64,000 nucleotides of DNA from Yersinia massiliensis (GCF_003048255.1 NZ_CP028487.1:2294001-2358000); one strand, 5' to 3'. Numbered from the stretch's first letter, positions 1 to 9,449 are shown. Numbers and translations: made by a program. The notes: generated from the sequence alone by a model not told the origin.

Positions 1-1444
1 AGAAGTAGAATAGTCGTTCAGTAACGCGATGCCAAACAGGGCGTTTATTCCACTGTTCAGCATCTAATAATACTGAGCGAGCAATGTAGTCATCCTGCAC
101 TTGTGCTAAGTCAGCGCCAAAACCATCATCATCAATCACTAAAGTGACTTCAAAATTGAGCCATAAGCTGCGCATATCAAGATTAACGGTTCCCACCAAG
201 CTGAGTTGCCCGTCAACTAACACACTTTTGCTGTGTAATAACCCACCTTCAAATTGGTAGATTTTGACTCCTGCATCAAGTAACTCTGAGAAGAAAGCTT
301 TACTTGCCCAGCGGACCATCATTGAATCATTGTTTCGAGGGACAATAATGCTGACATCGACACCACGTTGTGCAGCAGTACAGATAGCATGCAATAAGTC
401 ATCGCTCGGAACGAAATAGGGCGTTGTCATGACTAACTGCTCACGAGCAGCATACACGGCAGTGAGTAACGCCTGATGGATCATCTCTTCTGGAAAACCT
501 GGCCCAGATGCAATTACCTGAATCGTATGGCCGCTTTCTTCTTCGAACGGCATGATATGGTTATCTGGTGGCGGCGGCAGGATACGTTTACCTGTTTCAA
601 TCTCCCAATCACAGGCATAGACGATACCCATTGTTGTCGCCACTGGCCCTTCCATGCGTGCCATCATATCAATCCACTGACCCACCCCCGCATCTTGTTT
701 GAAGAAGCGCGGATCAACCATATTCATGCTACCGGTATAGGCAACATAGTTATCAATCAATACTATTTTGCGGTGTTGGCGTAAATCCATGCGGCGCAAG
801 AATACGCGAAAAACATTAACTTTGAGTGCTTCGACCACTTCTATCCCAGCATTGCGCATCATGGCGGGATACGGGGTACGGAAGAATTGTTGGCTACCGG
901 CAGAGTCCAGCATGAGCCTGCAATGAACGCCACGGCGTGCGGCAGACATTAAGGACTCCGCAACCTGATCAACCAGGCCACCAGGTTGCCAAATATAAAA
1001 TACCATCTCTATATTATGGCGGGCTAATTCAATGTCTCGCACCAAGGCTTTTAATGTGTCATCGGTGGTGGTTAATAACTGTAATTGATTACCTTTAACA
1101 CCACTGATGCCTTGGCGACGCTCACATAATTGAAATAGTGGGGTAGCGACCTCACTGTTTGAATTGGCAAAAATATGTTGGCAATCTTTCAATTCACTCA
1201 ACCAACGAGCAGTAGATGGCCACATGGCTTTGGCACGTTCTGCTCGGCGCTTACCGAGATGAAGCTCGCCAAATGAGAGGTACGCAATGATGCCAACTAA
1301 CGGCAGAATATAGATGACAAGTAGCCACGCCATAGCCGAAGGAACGGTTCTGCGCTTCATGAGAATACGCAATGTTACCCCGGCAATAAGCAACCAATAG
1401 CCAAAAACTGAAAGCCAACTGATTACGGTATAAAATGTTGTCAT
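1..1444 (-). CDS. cls: Cardiolipin synthase A, 3' end cut by window edge
   Basis: Inner-membrane enzyme that joins two phosphatidylglycerol molecules into cardiolipin and glycerol. The reading frame was followed by hand from an ATG at 1444 to the window edge. The N-terminus ([19 protein letters not shown]) and a second hydrophobic stretch give the two membrane anchors of the family. Both phospholipase-D HKD motifs are visible: HRKIVLID near 750 and HSKSVLVD near 230. About 481 residues are present, and E. coli Cls has 486, so only a handful of C-terminal residues are missing. The N-terminus matches E. coli ClsA almost residue for residue. It is transcribed divergently from yciY. Confidence 0.95.
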   Translation of the reverse strand, partial: MTTFYTVISWLSVFGYWLLIAGVTLRILMKRRTVPSAMAWLLVIYILPLVGIIAYLSFGELHLGKRRAERAKAMWPSTARWLSELKDCQHIFANSNSEVATPLFQLCERRQGISGVKGNQLQLLTTTDDTLKALVRDIELARHNIEMVFYIWQPGGLVDQVAESLMSAARRGVHCRLMLDSAGSQQFFRTPYPAMMRNAGIEVVEALKVNVFRVFLRRMDLRQHRKIVLIDNYVAYTGSMNMVDPRFFKQDAGVGQWIDMMARMEGPVATTMGIVYACDWEIETGKRILPPPPDNHIMPFEEESGHTIQVIASGPGFPEEMIHQALLTAVYAAREQLVMTTPYFVPSDDLLHAICTAAQRGVDVSIIVPRNNDSMMVRWASKAFFSELLDAGVKIYQFEGGLLHSKSVLVDGQLSLVGTVNLDMRSLWLNFEVTLVIDDDGFGADLAQVQDDYIARSVLLDAEQWNKRPVWHRVTERLFYF

Positions 1445-1766
1445 GAGGGCGGAAATCCTGTTCACAAACGGTCAGTAATGAGTGTACGCACAGTCTGGCA
1501 AAGACGAAACCTTTAAGCAGAGATAATGTTAGATAAAATCTTTTAGCTTAAAGGACTTGCAATGAAACATTCAGCAGTTCGCATGTGCTTTGGGGTTTCT
1601 AGAGTGTGTTGAGTCATGCGTATAGTTTGTGTGACATATCGCAGTGCGACATATATAGAAAGATAGTGCATTTTTTGTAAAATACAGAATTTTGCCCAAC
1701 AGCAACTTGGCTGAGAAGATGAAAGGTTTATACTAGCCCAGTTCTCAGCTGTGGAAGACTTGTTAC
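1445..1766. other. Divergent intergenic region between cls and yciY
   Basis: This 322-base stretch should hold the promoters of cls (leftward) and yciY (rightward). A 7-base direct repeat (gacatat) occurs twice near 1631-1652. No protein-like reading frame, tRNA or strong hairpin was seen. Confidence 0.4.
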
Positions 1767-1943
1767 ATGAGACGGAGTAAAAATGAGGTAGGCCGTTGGC
1801 GTATGCTGCGGCAAAATCAGCGTCGAAGAAGTCGCTGGCTTGAAGGTCAATCACGACGTTACCGTCATATCTATAGCATCAGGCAGCACAATGAGCACCA
1901 GCATCGCAGGTCACTATTGTTCACTGTTGCTTATGAATGGTAA
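1767..1943 (+). CDS. yciY: Small arginine-rich protein YciY
   Basis: A 58-codon frame from ATG 1767 to TAA 1941-1943. The product begins MRRSKNEVGRWRMLRQNQRR and continues with RSRWLEGQSRR. This matches the remembered E. coli YciY (about 57 residues), which also sits next to cls on the opposite strand. The product is extremely basic, with arginine dominating the first half, and has no membrane segment. Its function is not established. The start is preceded by a weak purine stretch (ggaagac) and the frame ends about 20 bases before a rho-independent terminator, which supports a real short transcript. Confidence 0.82.
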   Translation: MRRSKNEVGRWRMLRQNQRRRSRWLEGQSRRYRHIYSIRQHNEHQHRRSLLFTVAYEW

Positions 1944-1961
1944 TTCACTGAATGAGTAATA

Positions 1962-1993
1962 AAAACAGTCTCTTTATGAGGCTGTTTTTGTTT
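1962..1993 (+). terminator. Rho-independent terminator after yciY
   Basis: The stem aacagtctc / gaggctgtt (one G-U pair) with loop tttat is followed by a T-rich tail. It lies just downstream of yciY on the plus strand. Confidence 0.8.
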
Positions 1994-2553
1994 ATTGCAT
2001 AATAATTATGACAGTGTAAATCGAGTTTTTGTACAAAGTCGCCTTCATTTTTATTCACAATTTTGGGTCGGGTAGAGGGCTTTTTGACAATGAGTTGTTG
2101 TCCTCGGTGATGACGAGTATGATATTTTCCACCTTAAATGGTGTCTTTTTTCGCAGAAAAAAAACACCTATCCTAAATTATTGAAATGCGACAATTCCTA
2201 TTTCACTATTAATAATAAAAAGTGCACCATAGTAAATGGTGAGTTTATTTCACATCAGAATAACAAAGCGCTATTCTATATATTAGGCCGCTTCGTTCAA
2301 ATCATTCAGTTTCAGGGGTGTTACTGTTGAGTTGCTCGAAGCGGCCATCCTATTGGTAAAATATGTGAATGTGAAATAATAATCATGTCAATCATCGTAT
2401 TTAAGTAATACTTCCTATCTATCAATAGGTTGATTTCTTCTCCTGTCTTTGTTTGCATTTGCGCTCATCGATATTATTGATCGATAATAAAAAATTGATC
2501 AATTTTATCAATTGATCAATACTGCATTCCTTATTTATTAAAAGGATTTTTCA
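1994..2553. other. Long leader/intergenic region before the EAL gene
   Basis: About 560 AT-rich bases with no convincing reading frame. It holds an imperfect hairpin near 2140-2168 (ggtgt…acacc with complementary T and A runs) and, at its right end, the cluster of GATC palindromes listed separately. The length suggests complex control of the following c-di-GMP gene. Confidence 0.4.
2467..2520. promoter_or_regulatory. Array of GATC-centred palindromes upstream of EAL gene
   Basis: Two identical 10-base palindromes (attgatcaat) lie at 2494-2503 and 2511-2520, and a related near-palindrome (ttattgatcgataa) lies at 2474-2487. Their centres are 18 and 17 bases apart, and each centre is a GATC Dam site (2479, 2497, 2514). 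An atcgat palindrome lies just upstream. The array ends 33 bases before the EAL start codon, so it may be an operator overlapping the promoter or leader. The binding protein is unknown. Confidence 0.45.
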
Positions 2554-3282
2554 GTGGATAGCAGGCTAAACATTGCGGTTGATTGCACTTTTATCTGTGA
2601 ACCTGTTTACAGTAAAAAAGGTGAGTTATTTGCTGTGGAGCTATTGAGTCGTTTTACGACTGACTCTTTCAAAATGCCCATTAATACTGAACGTTTCTTG
2701 CATCAACTTAATGCCAAAATGAAGGCCGAATTGTTGTATGAGCAATTATTTGCTGTGGCGACTCACCAGCAATGGTTTATTGATTATCAAATCATACTCT
2801 CGATAAATATAGATTTTGATATGGCGCAAGCCGTGCTGTATGACAAGGTCATCATCTCGTTGCTGGAGTCAATGCCTTTTATCCGACTGGAGGTGATGGA
2901 GAGTTTCCCCAATCTTAGTGATGGGCCGAAAAATACCTTATTAAGTAAACTCGCTGAACGATACACGCTATGGTTAGATGATTTTGGTAGTGGTAATTCG
3001 CACCTTGCCGCCGCCGCCAGTGGTTTTTTTGAATGTGTTAAAGTAGACAAACAGTTTTATTGGCAGTGGGCGGAGAGTGTCACGTTCGATAATCTTGTCA
3101 CTCGATTACGTGATCATTGCCAGAGTGTCATCGTGGAAGGCGTGGAAACCCGCCAACAGTTTATTCAATTAGCCAATATTGGCGTTGATGCTATGCAAGG
3201 CTACTTATTCAATGCGTTGCCACTGAATGACGCTAAGCGATTCCCTGTGAGCATAGAGACAAATTTTTCACGTAAGACATGA
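2554..3282 (+). CDS. EAL-domain c-di-GMP phosphodiesterase, stand-alone
   Basis: A 242-residue protein made of a single EAL domain with no sensory or membrane part, like E. coli PdeH/YhjH in layout. Residues of the hydrolytic site appear kept: E29 in VELL, N85, E113, D142-D143 in LDDFGSG, K163, E196 in EGVET, and Q215. It is therefore predicted to cleave cyclic di-GMP in the cytoplasm and favour motility over biofilm, but this is inference. The start is GTG at 2554, with aaagga 8 bases upstream. It is not the larger membrane-bound HmsP of Yersinia. The following orphan gene may be co-transcribed (89-base gap). Which E. coli EAL protein is its orthologue is unclear. Confidence 0.85.
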   Translation: MDSRLNIAVDCTFICEPVYSKKGELFAVELLSRFTTDSFKMPINTERFLHQLNAKMKAELLYEQLFAVATHQQWFIDYQIILSINIDFDMAQAVLYDKVIISLLESMPFIRLEVMESFPNLSDGPKNTLLSKLAERYTLWLDDFGSGNSHLAAAASGFFECVKVDKQFYWQWAESVTFDNLVTRLRDHCQSVIVEGVETRQQFIQLANIGVDAMQGYLFNALPLNDAKRFPVSIETNFSRKT

Positions 3283-3371
3283 AGTTAGGTGGTTTTTGTC
3301 GAGAATATCACAGTTAATAAGTGTGGTTCGGCGGATGATATTATCCCTATTACAGCAAAGGCTTATCATTC

Positions 3372-3635
3372 ATGTCTCAATATAAATTAGCGAAAACCGT
3401 GTTTTTTGGTGATTTGAAAGTCAGCACTGCGCTTTATAAGTACGAAATCTATTGTGAAGAAGCAGAGCTGATTTATCACGCTGCTATCTATGTTGAGCAA
3501 GTCATTGCTGCAGGTAAACACACTTATCCAGTCTGGGTAAGAAAAGACCACATGATATTGAAATCGCCAGCGCATATGTTGGATAAAGCCGTTGATGCGT
3601 GTGAAGAACATTGGATGAAACACTACAAAGTTTAG
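3372..3635 (+). CDS. Hypothetical 87-residue protein
   Basis: A small soluble protein starting MSQYKLAKTVFFGDLKVSTA, with no signal peptide or membrane helix and several Tyr, His and Trp residues. I do not recognise a family. The frame is complete, has ordinary codon use, follows the EAL gene in the same direction, and ends before a hairpin shared with convergent yciI. The Shine-Dalgarno is weak (aaagg, 11 bases upstream). It could be an accessory of the EAL protein, but nothing in the sequence proves this. Confidence 0.6.
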   Translation: MSQYKLAKTVFFGDLKVSTALYKYEIYCEEAELIYHAAIYVEQVIAAGKHTYPVWVRKDHMILKSPAHMLDKAVDACEEHWMKHYKV

Positions 3636-3719
3636 TCAACCACCGGTTGAGGTTTGCTGGACGTAACATCTATTTGTGCTGATGTGCTGAGTTAACGTCA
3701 TACCTATATAAAGAATACG

Positions 3720-3755
3720 AAATAGGGGCCGCTGTTGATATTTGCGGCCTTTATA
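3720..3755. terminator. Hairpin between the 87-residue gene and yciI
   Basis: The stem ggccgc / gcggcc is flanked by A-rich and T-rich stretches and lies between two convergent genes. It probably serves both directions. Confidence 0.55.
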
Positions 3756-3768
3756 ACAGAAAGGTAAC

Positions 3769-4065
3769 TCAGAAGACGCGCTTGTAGGGTTTTACGATGA
3801 CAGATTGGTAGACGCCTGCGGCAACATAAGGGTCTTGTTTAGCCCAAACCTCGGCGTCGTGTTGTGACGCAAATTCCGCTATCACTGTTGACCCGGTAAA
3901 TCCGGCCGCACCGGGATCTGCATTGTCGATGGCAGGATTCGGGCCAGCGGTCAGTAGGCGGCCTTGGTCTTGCAATTCTTGTAGGCGCGCCAAATGTGCA
4001 GGGCGCACAGATAAACGTTTGTCGAGTGAGTCGGGGACATCGGTAGCAAAAATGACATACAGCAT
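3769..4065 (-). CDS. yciI: YciI, YCII-domain protein
   Basis: A 98-residue protein beginning [20 protein letters not shown]. It has the ferredoxin-like YCII fold with the conserved R-P-x-H (RPAHLARL) and the later D-P-Y ([11 protein letters not shown]) residues that form the putative active site. The family is related to chlorinated-muconolactone dehalogenase-like enzymes, but the physiological substrate in enterobacteria is unknown. Full length. The start has aaggtg 6 bases upstream. It sits beside tonB exactly as in E. coli. Confidence 0.93.
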   Translation of the reverse strand: MLYVIFATDVPDSLDKRLSVRPAHLARLQELQDQGRLLTAGPNPAIDNADPGAAGFTGSTVIAEFASQHDAEVWAKQDPYVAAGVYQSVIVKPYKRVF

Positions 4066-4332
4066 GTTTCACCTTTAAGATTTGTTTTGTCAGACTTCAT
4101 GTGAGCATGAGATTGGCAATACCGCATTGATTCGCCATTACCTCAGTACTTCATATCAGCATGTTCATTCCATAAATTCAATCAACTGAGATGAGAGACT
4201 CATCAGCGGCTATCACCTGTATACACTTACCGTTAATGATGAAATAAAATGATAACTCAGGGTAAATAAAAAGTGTCATTTCACCGAGGTCGTCGTTTAA
4301 AACAACATTTGAAGGATGAATGATACGATTGT
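4066..4332. other. Region between yciI and the tonB promoter
   Basis: Contains the upstream region of yciI and a possible short minus-strand frame (see findings). It has no other clear element. Confidence 0.35.
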
Positions 4333-4366
4333 TTGCAGTTGCGTATTGAACATGATTGCTATTTGC
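4333..4366 (+). promoter_or_regulatory. tonB promoter with Fur-box-like site
   Basis: A -35-like ttgcag (4333-4338) and a -10-like tgctat (4357-4362) are 18 bases apart. The 19 bases at 4348-4366 match the Fur consensus at 11 positions. The string gattgctatttgcattt also occurs, as I remember it, in the E. coli tonB promoter. Repression by Fur-Fe2+ in iron-rich cells is the expected consequence. Confidence 0.5.
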
Positions 4367-4403
4367 ATTTAAACTTAGCTGCATTAGAGGACACTGAATT
4401 ATT

Positions 4404-5147
4404 ATGCAGCTAAATAAATTATTCTTGGGTCGACGGCTAACGTGGCCATTCGTATTTTCAGTCGGGTTACACGGCAGCGTGGTTGCGGCGTTACTGTATG
4501 TTTCCGTAGAGCAAATGAGCATTCAACCTGAAGTCGAGGATGCTCCGATTGCTGTCACGATGGTGAATGTTGCTGATTTTGCTGCGCCACAACCTGCTGC
4601 TGCGGAGCCACCAAAGGCAGAGCCAGAACCGGAACCGGTTGAAGAGGCACCGCCTGAACCTGAAGTGTTGCCAGAGCCCGTTCCAGTGCCTATCCCTGAA
4701 CCGGTAAAACCAAAACCGAAACCAAAGCCGGTAAAAAAAGAAGTCAAAAAGCCGGAAGTGAAGAAAACAGAAGCACCACCGGATGATAGACCGTTTAAAT
4801 CTGATGAGCCTGCTCTGACGGCGAATAACGCACCGGTAAAATCAGCCCCTAAAGCTGCTGCGCCAGGCGCTTCTACTACATCCGGCCCAAGAGCATTAAG
4901 CAAGGCGAAACCAACCTATCCAGCGAGAGCGTTGGCATTAGGGGTTGAAGGGCAGGTTAAAGTTCAATATGACATTGATAGCGATGGTCGAGTTACTAAT
5001 GTCCGAATTTTAGATGCCACACCGCGCAATACTTTTGAACGCGAAGTGAAGCAGGTCATGCGTAAATGGCGCTTTGAAGCAGTGGCTGCTAAAGATTATG
5101 TGACTACTATCGTCTTTAAGATCGGCGGTACGATGGAGATGGATTAA
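4404..5147 (+). CDS. tonB: TonB energy-transducing protein
   Basis: A 247-residue inner-membrane protein that passes proton-motive force from ExbB/ExbD to outer-membrane siderophore and B12 receptors. The single N-terminal helix carries the S-x3-H type signature ([15 protein letters not shown]). Next comes a Pro-rich spacer with Glu-Pro repeats and then Lys-Pro repeats (about residues 70-125), the periplasm-spanning rod. The C-terminal domain (about 160-247) has the P-T-Y-P-A-R-A and G-x-V-x-V-x-Y-D-I-D patterns of TonB. The ATG at 4404 follows gaggacactgaatt. It is monocistronic and ends at a strong terminator shared with yciA. Confidence 0.96.
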   Translation: MQLNKLFLGRRLTWPFVFSVGLHGSVVAALLYVSVEQMSIQPEVEDAPIAVTMVNVADFAAPQPAAAEPPKAEPEPEPVEEAPPEPEVLPEPVPVPIPEPVKPKPKPKPVKKEVKKPEVKKTEAPPDDRPFKSDEPALTANNAPVKSAPKAAAPGASTTSGPRALSKAKPTYPARALALGVEGQVKVQYDIDSDGRVTNVRILDATPRNTFEREVKQVMRKWRFEAVAAKDYVTTIVFKIGGTMEMD

Positions 5148-5196
5148 CATCTCGCAATATTGTCTGTCCTAACATTAGATTTGCTGTCTTAGCAAA

Positions 5197-5227
5197 AGAA
5201 AAGGGTCGCTTTTGGGCGACCCTTTTG
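5197..5227. terminator. Bidirectional terminator between tonB and yciA
   Basis: The stem aaagggtcgc / gcgaccctttt has a short loop and flanking A and T runs. It lies between convergent genes and should work on both strands. Confidence 0.85.
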
Positions 5228-5250
5228 ACATCTGTCACATTGGGCAGCCG

Positions 5251-5700
5251 CTATTGCGTTGCACCCACCTCGAAATTCCCACGGCCATCAGGTAGCCCGC
5301 GTGCCTTACCGGCATCATCAACAGCCACATAGGTAAATACGGCTTCAGTGGCACGATAACGCTGGCCAATTGGCTCGGAAGAGACCTTTTTTACCCAGAC
5401 TTCAATATTGATGGTAATAGAACTGCGACCAGTTTTAATGCAACGTGCATAGCAACAGACCACATCACCCACCGCAACGGGTTTGAGGAACGTCATTCCA
5501 TCAACTCTGACAGTCACAACACGGCCCTGCGCGATCTCTTTCGCCTGAATAGCGCCGCCAATATCCATTTGTGACATTAACCAGCCACCGAAAATATCGC
5601 CATTAGCGTTGGTATCGGCGGGCATCGCAAGAGTACGAAGTACTAGCTCACCGTTAGGTAATGATTGCTCACCGCGAGGTGATTGTTGTTCCTGGGTCAT
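5251..5700 (-). CDS. yciA: Acyl-CoA thioesterase YciA
   Basis: A hotdog-fold thioesterase of 149 residues that hydrolyses a range of acyl-CoAs in the cytoplasm. The catalytic segment NANGDIFGGWLMSQMD is intact near residues 31-46, and VDGMTFLKPVAVGDVV follows as in E. coli YciA. It is about 17 residues longer than the E. coli protein (132), split between an N-terminal Gln/Ser-rich lead and a C-terminal tail. It is the downstream partner of yciB on the minus strand (93-base gap). Confidence 0.93.
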   Translation of the reverse strand: MTQEQQSPRGEQSLPNGELVLRTLAMPADTNANGDIFGGWLMSQMDIGGAIQAKEIAQGRVVTVRVDGMTFLKPVAVGDVVCCYARCIKTGRSSITINIEVWVKKVSSEPIGQRYRATEAVFTYVAVDDAGKARGLPDGRGNFEVGATQ

Positions 5701-5793
5701 CTCTGCCTGCTTCTAAACTGGAATATTTGACGCTGCCGCCATTTACATACATGCCGTGCAACGCCAATAAGTTGAGTTGTTTGTTATTTGAAG

Positions 5794-6336
5794 TTATGAC
5801 TTTTTCTGTTCTTCTGGTATATGGCGATAAATATACACGCCACTGATCAGTGTAAATACTAATGTCAGTGCGGTTAAACCAAAGACTTTGAAGTTTACCC
5901 AAATTTCCTGCGGTAACCAAAATGCCACATAGATATTTAACAGACCACATGCCAAGAAGAACAGTGCCCATGCCATATTTAAGTTTGACCAAACGGCATC
6001 TGGCAGCGTGAGTTCTTTACCGAGCATGCGCTGAATTAATGGTTTTTTCATAAACCATTGGCTGACCAAGAGTGCGACCGCAAACAGTGCATAAAGTACG
6101 GTGACTTTCCATTTAATGAATAAGTCACTGTGGAATGCCAGCGTCAACGTGCCGAAAACTAACACCATGGCCGCGGTGATAAGCGTCATTTTCTCGACCT
6201 TACGGAATTTCAGCCAAGTAAAGGCTAATGCCAATAAGGTCGCGACAATCAATGCTCCTGACGCGACAAAAATGTCATACATCTTGTAGAAAACGAAAAA
6301 TACGACCAAAGGGAGAAAATCTAAAAGTTGCTTCAT
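5794..6336 (-). CDS. yciB: Inner membrane protein YciB (septation protein A family)
   Basis: A 180-residue protein with five hydrophobic helices, starting [20 protein letters not shown]. The family (also called IspZ/IspA) is linked to envelope synthesis and septation, with contacts to the elongation and division machinery in E. coli. Its molecular role is unsettled. It is full length and ends with a basic tail ([12 protein letters not shown]). The start at 6336 follows ggattgattc. It lies upstream of yciA, as in E. coli. Confidence 0.93.
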   Translation of the reverse strand: MKQLLDFLPLVVFFVFYKMYDIFVASGALIVATLLALAFTWLKFRKVEKMTLITAAMVLVFGTLTLAFHSDLFIKWKVTVLYALFAVALLVSQWFMKKPLIQRMLGKELTLPDAVWSNLNMAWALFFLACGLLNIYVAFWLPQEIWVNFKVFGLTALTLVFTLISGVYIYRHIPEEQKKS

Positions 6337-6566
6337 GAATCAATCCATCATTTGTACACTGGCCGACTATACCGGATTCAGTGAGGTGAGGGTACTAGCG
6401 GCAAAAGACTATTATCCTTAATTATCTGTTGGAATGCGCGCTCTGCCAGTGGAATTTGCAGAAACTTACGATAAACAAGTAACAGATTTTGTCTGCATAT
6501 TGCTAGTAATGCATTAACCCAGCATGATGCATACTGAAAATTGGGTTAAGAATTTATGGAGTAAAT

Positions 6567-8333
6567 ATGCAGACAAAACGACTTCGGCAATGGATGCCAG
6601 GTTTGACCCAATTAATGGCTTATGAACGGGACTGGCTTAAGCCGGATTTCAGAGCAGGGTTATCCGTCGCCGCAGTGGCGCTTCCTATTGCTATTGCCTA
6701 TGCCGAGTTGACGGGGGTCAGTGCGGCTGTTGGTTTGTATTCATGTATTTTGCCAATGATTGCGTATGCATTGTTTGGGTCATCGCGGCAATTAATTGTC
6801 GGGCCTGATGCTGCGACCTGTGCCGTGATCGCCGCGGTAGTTGCCCCGCTGGCGGCAGGTAACAGCGAGGTTCACTGGCAGTTAACCATTATGATGACGC
6901 TCATGATGGGGACATGGTGCTTGGTGGCCAGTCGTTTTAAGCTTGGCGCATTAGCTGATTTGCTATCCCGCCCGATATTGACGGGGTTACTCAATGGTGT
7001 GGCGATTACGATTATTGTCGATCAGTTGGGCAAGGTCTTCGGCTTTATGACTCGCCCCCCGCAATTAATTGAGCGGGTCTTAGCGCTACCCCATAATTTA
7101 ATTAACAGCCATCTACCGACGGTGGCAATTTCCTTGCTGACCTTGGTGGTGCTATATGGCGTGAAATGGTTACGGCCTAACTGGCCAGCGCCATTGTTAG
7201 CTATTGTCATTGCAACCTTCGTTACTTGGGCGGCCAATTTAGAACAATTTGGTGTCTTAGTCGTGGGTGGATTTAGTGGTGGCTTGCCCATGGTGCATTG
7301 GCCTGATTTTCAACCTGGCTTGCTGCGTGACATGGTGATCCCAGCGTTGAACCTTGCCGTGGTCAGTTTTGTCAGCATGATGCTCACTGCGCGTAGTTTT
7401 GCCGCCAAAAATGGCTATGAAGTTGATGCCGATGTTGAATTACGTGCACTGGGTATCACCAACATTGTCTCTGCATTGTCGCAAGGTTTTGCTATTAGTG
7501 GTGCCAGTACTCGTACTGCAGTAAATGATGCCAATAACGGCAAGAGCCAATTGGTTTCCATTATTGCTGCACTGGTCATTGCAATGGTGCTGCTATTTTT
7601 AACTCGCCCACTGCAATATATTCCCATCGCAGCCTTAGGCGTTGTGCTGATATATGCCGCCTGGTCATTGTTGGGGTTCAGGAGCCTTTGGCAGTTACGC
7701 AAACGGAATACGCAGGCATTTTACTTGGCGATATTTACTTTCGTCAGTGTGGTATTAGTTGGGGTCATAAGCGGTATTGGTTTGGCCGTTTTGTTGGGCT
7801 TATTGCAGTTTTTACGGACAGTATTCCGCCCCACAGAGCAGCTATTAGGGGTTAATGCCGATGGCATGATCCATTCAATGCGCAGTGGTAATGGTATCAA
7901 ACCGGTTCCTGGCGTGATGATCTACCGCTTTAATTCGCCTTTGACTTACTTCAACGTAGCCTATTTTAAGCGGCGTATTCTAAATTTGGTTGATAGCACG
8001 CCGCATCAGGCCGATTGGGTTGTGATTGATGCGGTCGCCAGTTTTACCTATGCAGATATCAGTGTGTTGGCCGCTATCGATGAACTTAAGCGTGATTTGA
8101 AGCAGCGCAATATTAAATTGATATTAGCGGGGAGACGCACTGAGCTGACGCGTTGGTTCCGTATTAATAGACTGAAAAGCCACGATAATGACTTAATCTT
8201 GGTACCTGATTTGTATCTGGCACTGAAGCTGATTCAGAGTAAACAGCGGGTCGCCGAAAAGAACGAGTCAGACAATGAGGGCTCAGAAACCAAGCATAAG
8301 CCAGAAGCAGACGTTGAGCCTGAAATAAGCTGA
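6567..8333 (+). CDS. SulP-family anion transporter with STAS domain
   Basis: A 588-residue inner-membrane protein. The first 420 residues or so form the multi-helix SulP transport domain, with family patterns such as GLSVAAVALPIAIAYAELTG and LTGLLNGVAITIIVDQLGK. A C-terminal STAS domain (about 445-555: YFKRRILNL…DWVVIDAVASFTYADISVL) follows, then a charged tail (SDNEGSETKHKPEADVEPE). The family moves sulfate, bicarbonate or dicarboxylates with H+ or Na+; the substrate here cannot be told. It is inserted between yciB and yciC relative to E. coli and transcribed opposite to both. The start ATG has ggag 7 bases upstream. Confidence 0.9.
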   Translation: MQTKRLRQWMPGLTQLMAYERDWLKPDFRAGLSVAAVALPIAIAYAELTGVSAAVGLYSCILPMIAYALFGSSRQLIVGPDAATCAVIAAVVAPLAAGNSEVHWQLTIMMTLMMGTWCLVASRFKLGALADLLSRPILTGLLNGVAITIIVDQLGKVFGFMTRPPQLIERVLALPHNLINSHLPTVAISLLTLVVLYGVKWLRPNWPAPLLAIVIATFVTWAANLEQFGVLVVGGFSGGLPMVHWPDFQPGLLRDMVIPALNLAVVSFVSMMLTARSFAAKNGYEVDADVELRALGITNIVSALSQGFAISGASTRTAVNDANNGKSQLVSIIAALVIAMVLLFLTRPLQYIPIAALGVVLIYAAWSLLGFRSLWQLRKRNTQAFYLAIFTFVSVVLVGVISGIGLAVLLGLLQFLRTVFRPTEQLLGVNADGMIHSMRSGNGIKPVPGVMIYRFNSPLTYFNVAYFKRRILNLVDSTPHQADWVVIDAVASFTYADISVLAAIDELKRDLKQRNIKLILAGRRTELTRWFRINRLKSHDNDLILVPDLYLALKLIQSKQRVAEKNESDNEGSETKHKPEADVEPEIS

Positions 8334-8384
8334 CCGGTTTTCATTACTCATGGCTTATACGAGCATGACTTGTTCGAAGAAAAA

Positions 8385-8410
8385 CAAAAAGGGCCGAAAT
8401 GGCCCTTTTG
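8385..8410. terminator. Terminator between the SulP gene and yciC
   Basis: The stem caaaaagggcc / ggcccttttg with a 6-base loop lies between convergent genes and has T runs on both strands. Confidence 0.85.
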
Positions 8411-8432
8411 TCGTGTTATCGATACCGGATAC

Positions 8433-9200
8433 TTAGGCCGTCACATCAGTAGGACGTAGCAACATATATAAGCGGAACAGATATACCAGCAATAATGCAG
8501 AAACCAGATTACTGAGCGCACTTAATACAACGGTTGCAATCGGTGTTGGCAGAACCGTGAGGTGGCTGACCAAATACAGTAAAATCAATTTAGCCGCTAT
8601 CCATAACATCATGGCTGGGATAACCAATCGTACATTGGCGAATGCCAATTTGGTACTGGCTTTGATCGAGGCAAAAACACCCATTTTTTCAGTCGTCACG
8701 ATGATAGGCGATAGCGACAGTGCAACGGCAATCACGATACCCGGTACGATAAACATCGTAATCCCTAACTGAATTAATAAGGTACCGATAAACATCAACA
8801 GTAATAACCGCGGCAACATCGGTAATGAAAGCCCAATTGCCTGCAATGCGCTAACACGACGGCCTTGGGAAGCCAGCGAAATTAGCGTTAGCATTCCACC
8901 CACTAACAGTACATTCCCGATTAACGCAGAAAAGGTGGCAGCAGCGGAGACTTTAAGCAAGACAACTTGCTGCTCTGGTGTCATCTGCGACACGAGTTCA
9001 CTGATGCTCACATTTGCTGATGATGCGATATCACTTTGCGCGGCACTTAAAATACTCAGTTGTTCAGTATCAGGCGTAAAAGCCTGGTTTAGCATGACGG
9101 TAATGAACGCAGTCAGTAAAGCCATCAACGCGATGGCAGGTAGCTGATTACGTAAAAAATTAAAACTGTCACGGTATAAAGTGTTTGCCGTGATAGGCAT
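8433..9200 (-). CDS. yciC: Inner membrane protein YciC (UPF0259)
   Basis: A 255-residue polytopic inner-membrane protein (E. coli YciC has 247) with about six hydrophobic helices. It starts [20 protein letters not shown], as is typical for the family. The function is unknown; in E. coli a link with YciB in envelope integrity has been described. The Shine-Dalgarno aaggag is 7 bases before ATG 9200. The gene is flanked by the SulP gene and ompW. Confidence 0.9.
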   Translation of the reverse strand: MPITANTLYRDSFNFLRNQLPAIALMALLTAFITVMLNQAFTPDTEQLSILSAAQSDIASSANVSISELVSQMTPEQQVVLLKVSAAATFSALIGNVLLVGGMLTLISLASQGRRVSALQAIGLSLPMLPRLLLLMFIGTLLIQLGITMFIVPGIVIAVALSLSPIIVTTEKMGVFASIKASTKLAFANVRLVIPAMMLWIAAKLILLYLVSHLTVLPTPIATVVLSALSNLVSALLLVYLFRLYMLLRPTDVTA

Positions 9201-9449
9201 GAAAGCTCCTTGGGGTCGAAAACTAATACTTAGCCGATGATTATACCTTGTTATGGGCGTTGTGGGACACTGACGTTGGCGGATAAATCATTTCTTCCGA
9301 TCTTATTACCTCGACGTTATTAATAGGGCGCCACTGAGTAAACATTCTACCTGTCGTCATCCCGTACAAATAATATTCAAACATAGTGCATCCTACCTTT
9401 TCATTATTCATCAACCCCAAGCGGTGTAATTTGTCGTAAATCCTGATTT
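9201..9449. other. Intergenic region between yciC and the ompW promoter
   Basis: A divergent spacer for yciC and ompW. No reading frame or strong structure was seen here. The ompW control elements lie to its right. Confidence 0.35.

Noticed and set aside
4523..4903. Antisense Gly/Ser-rich frame within tonB
   Set aside because: It is the complement of the Pro/Lys/Glu-rich spacer of TonB; no independent evidence supports it.
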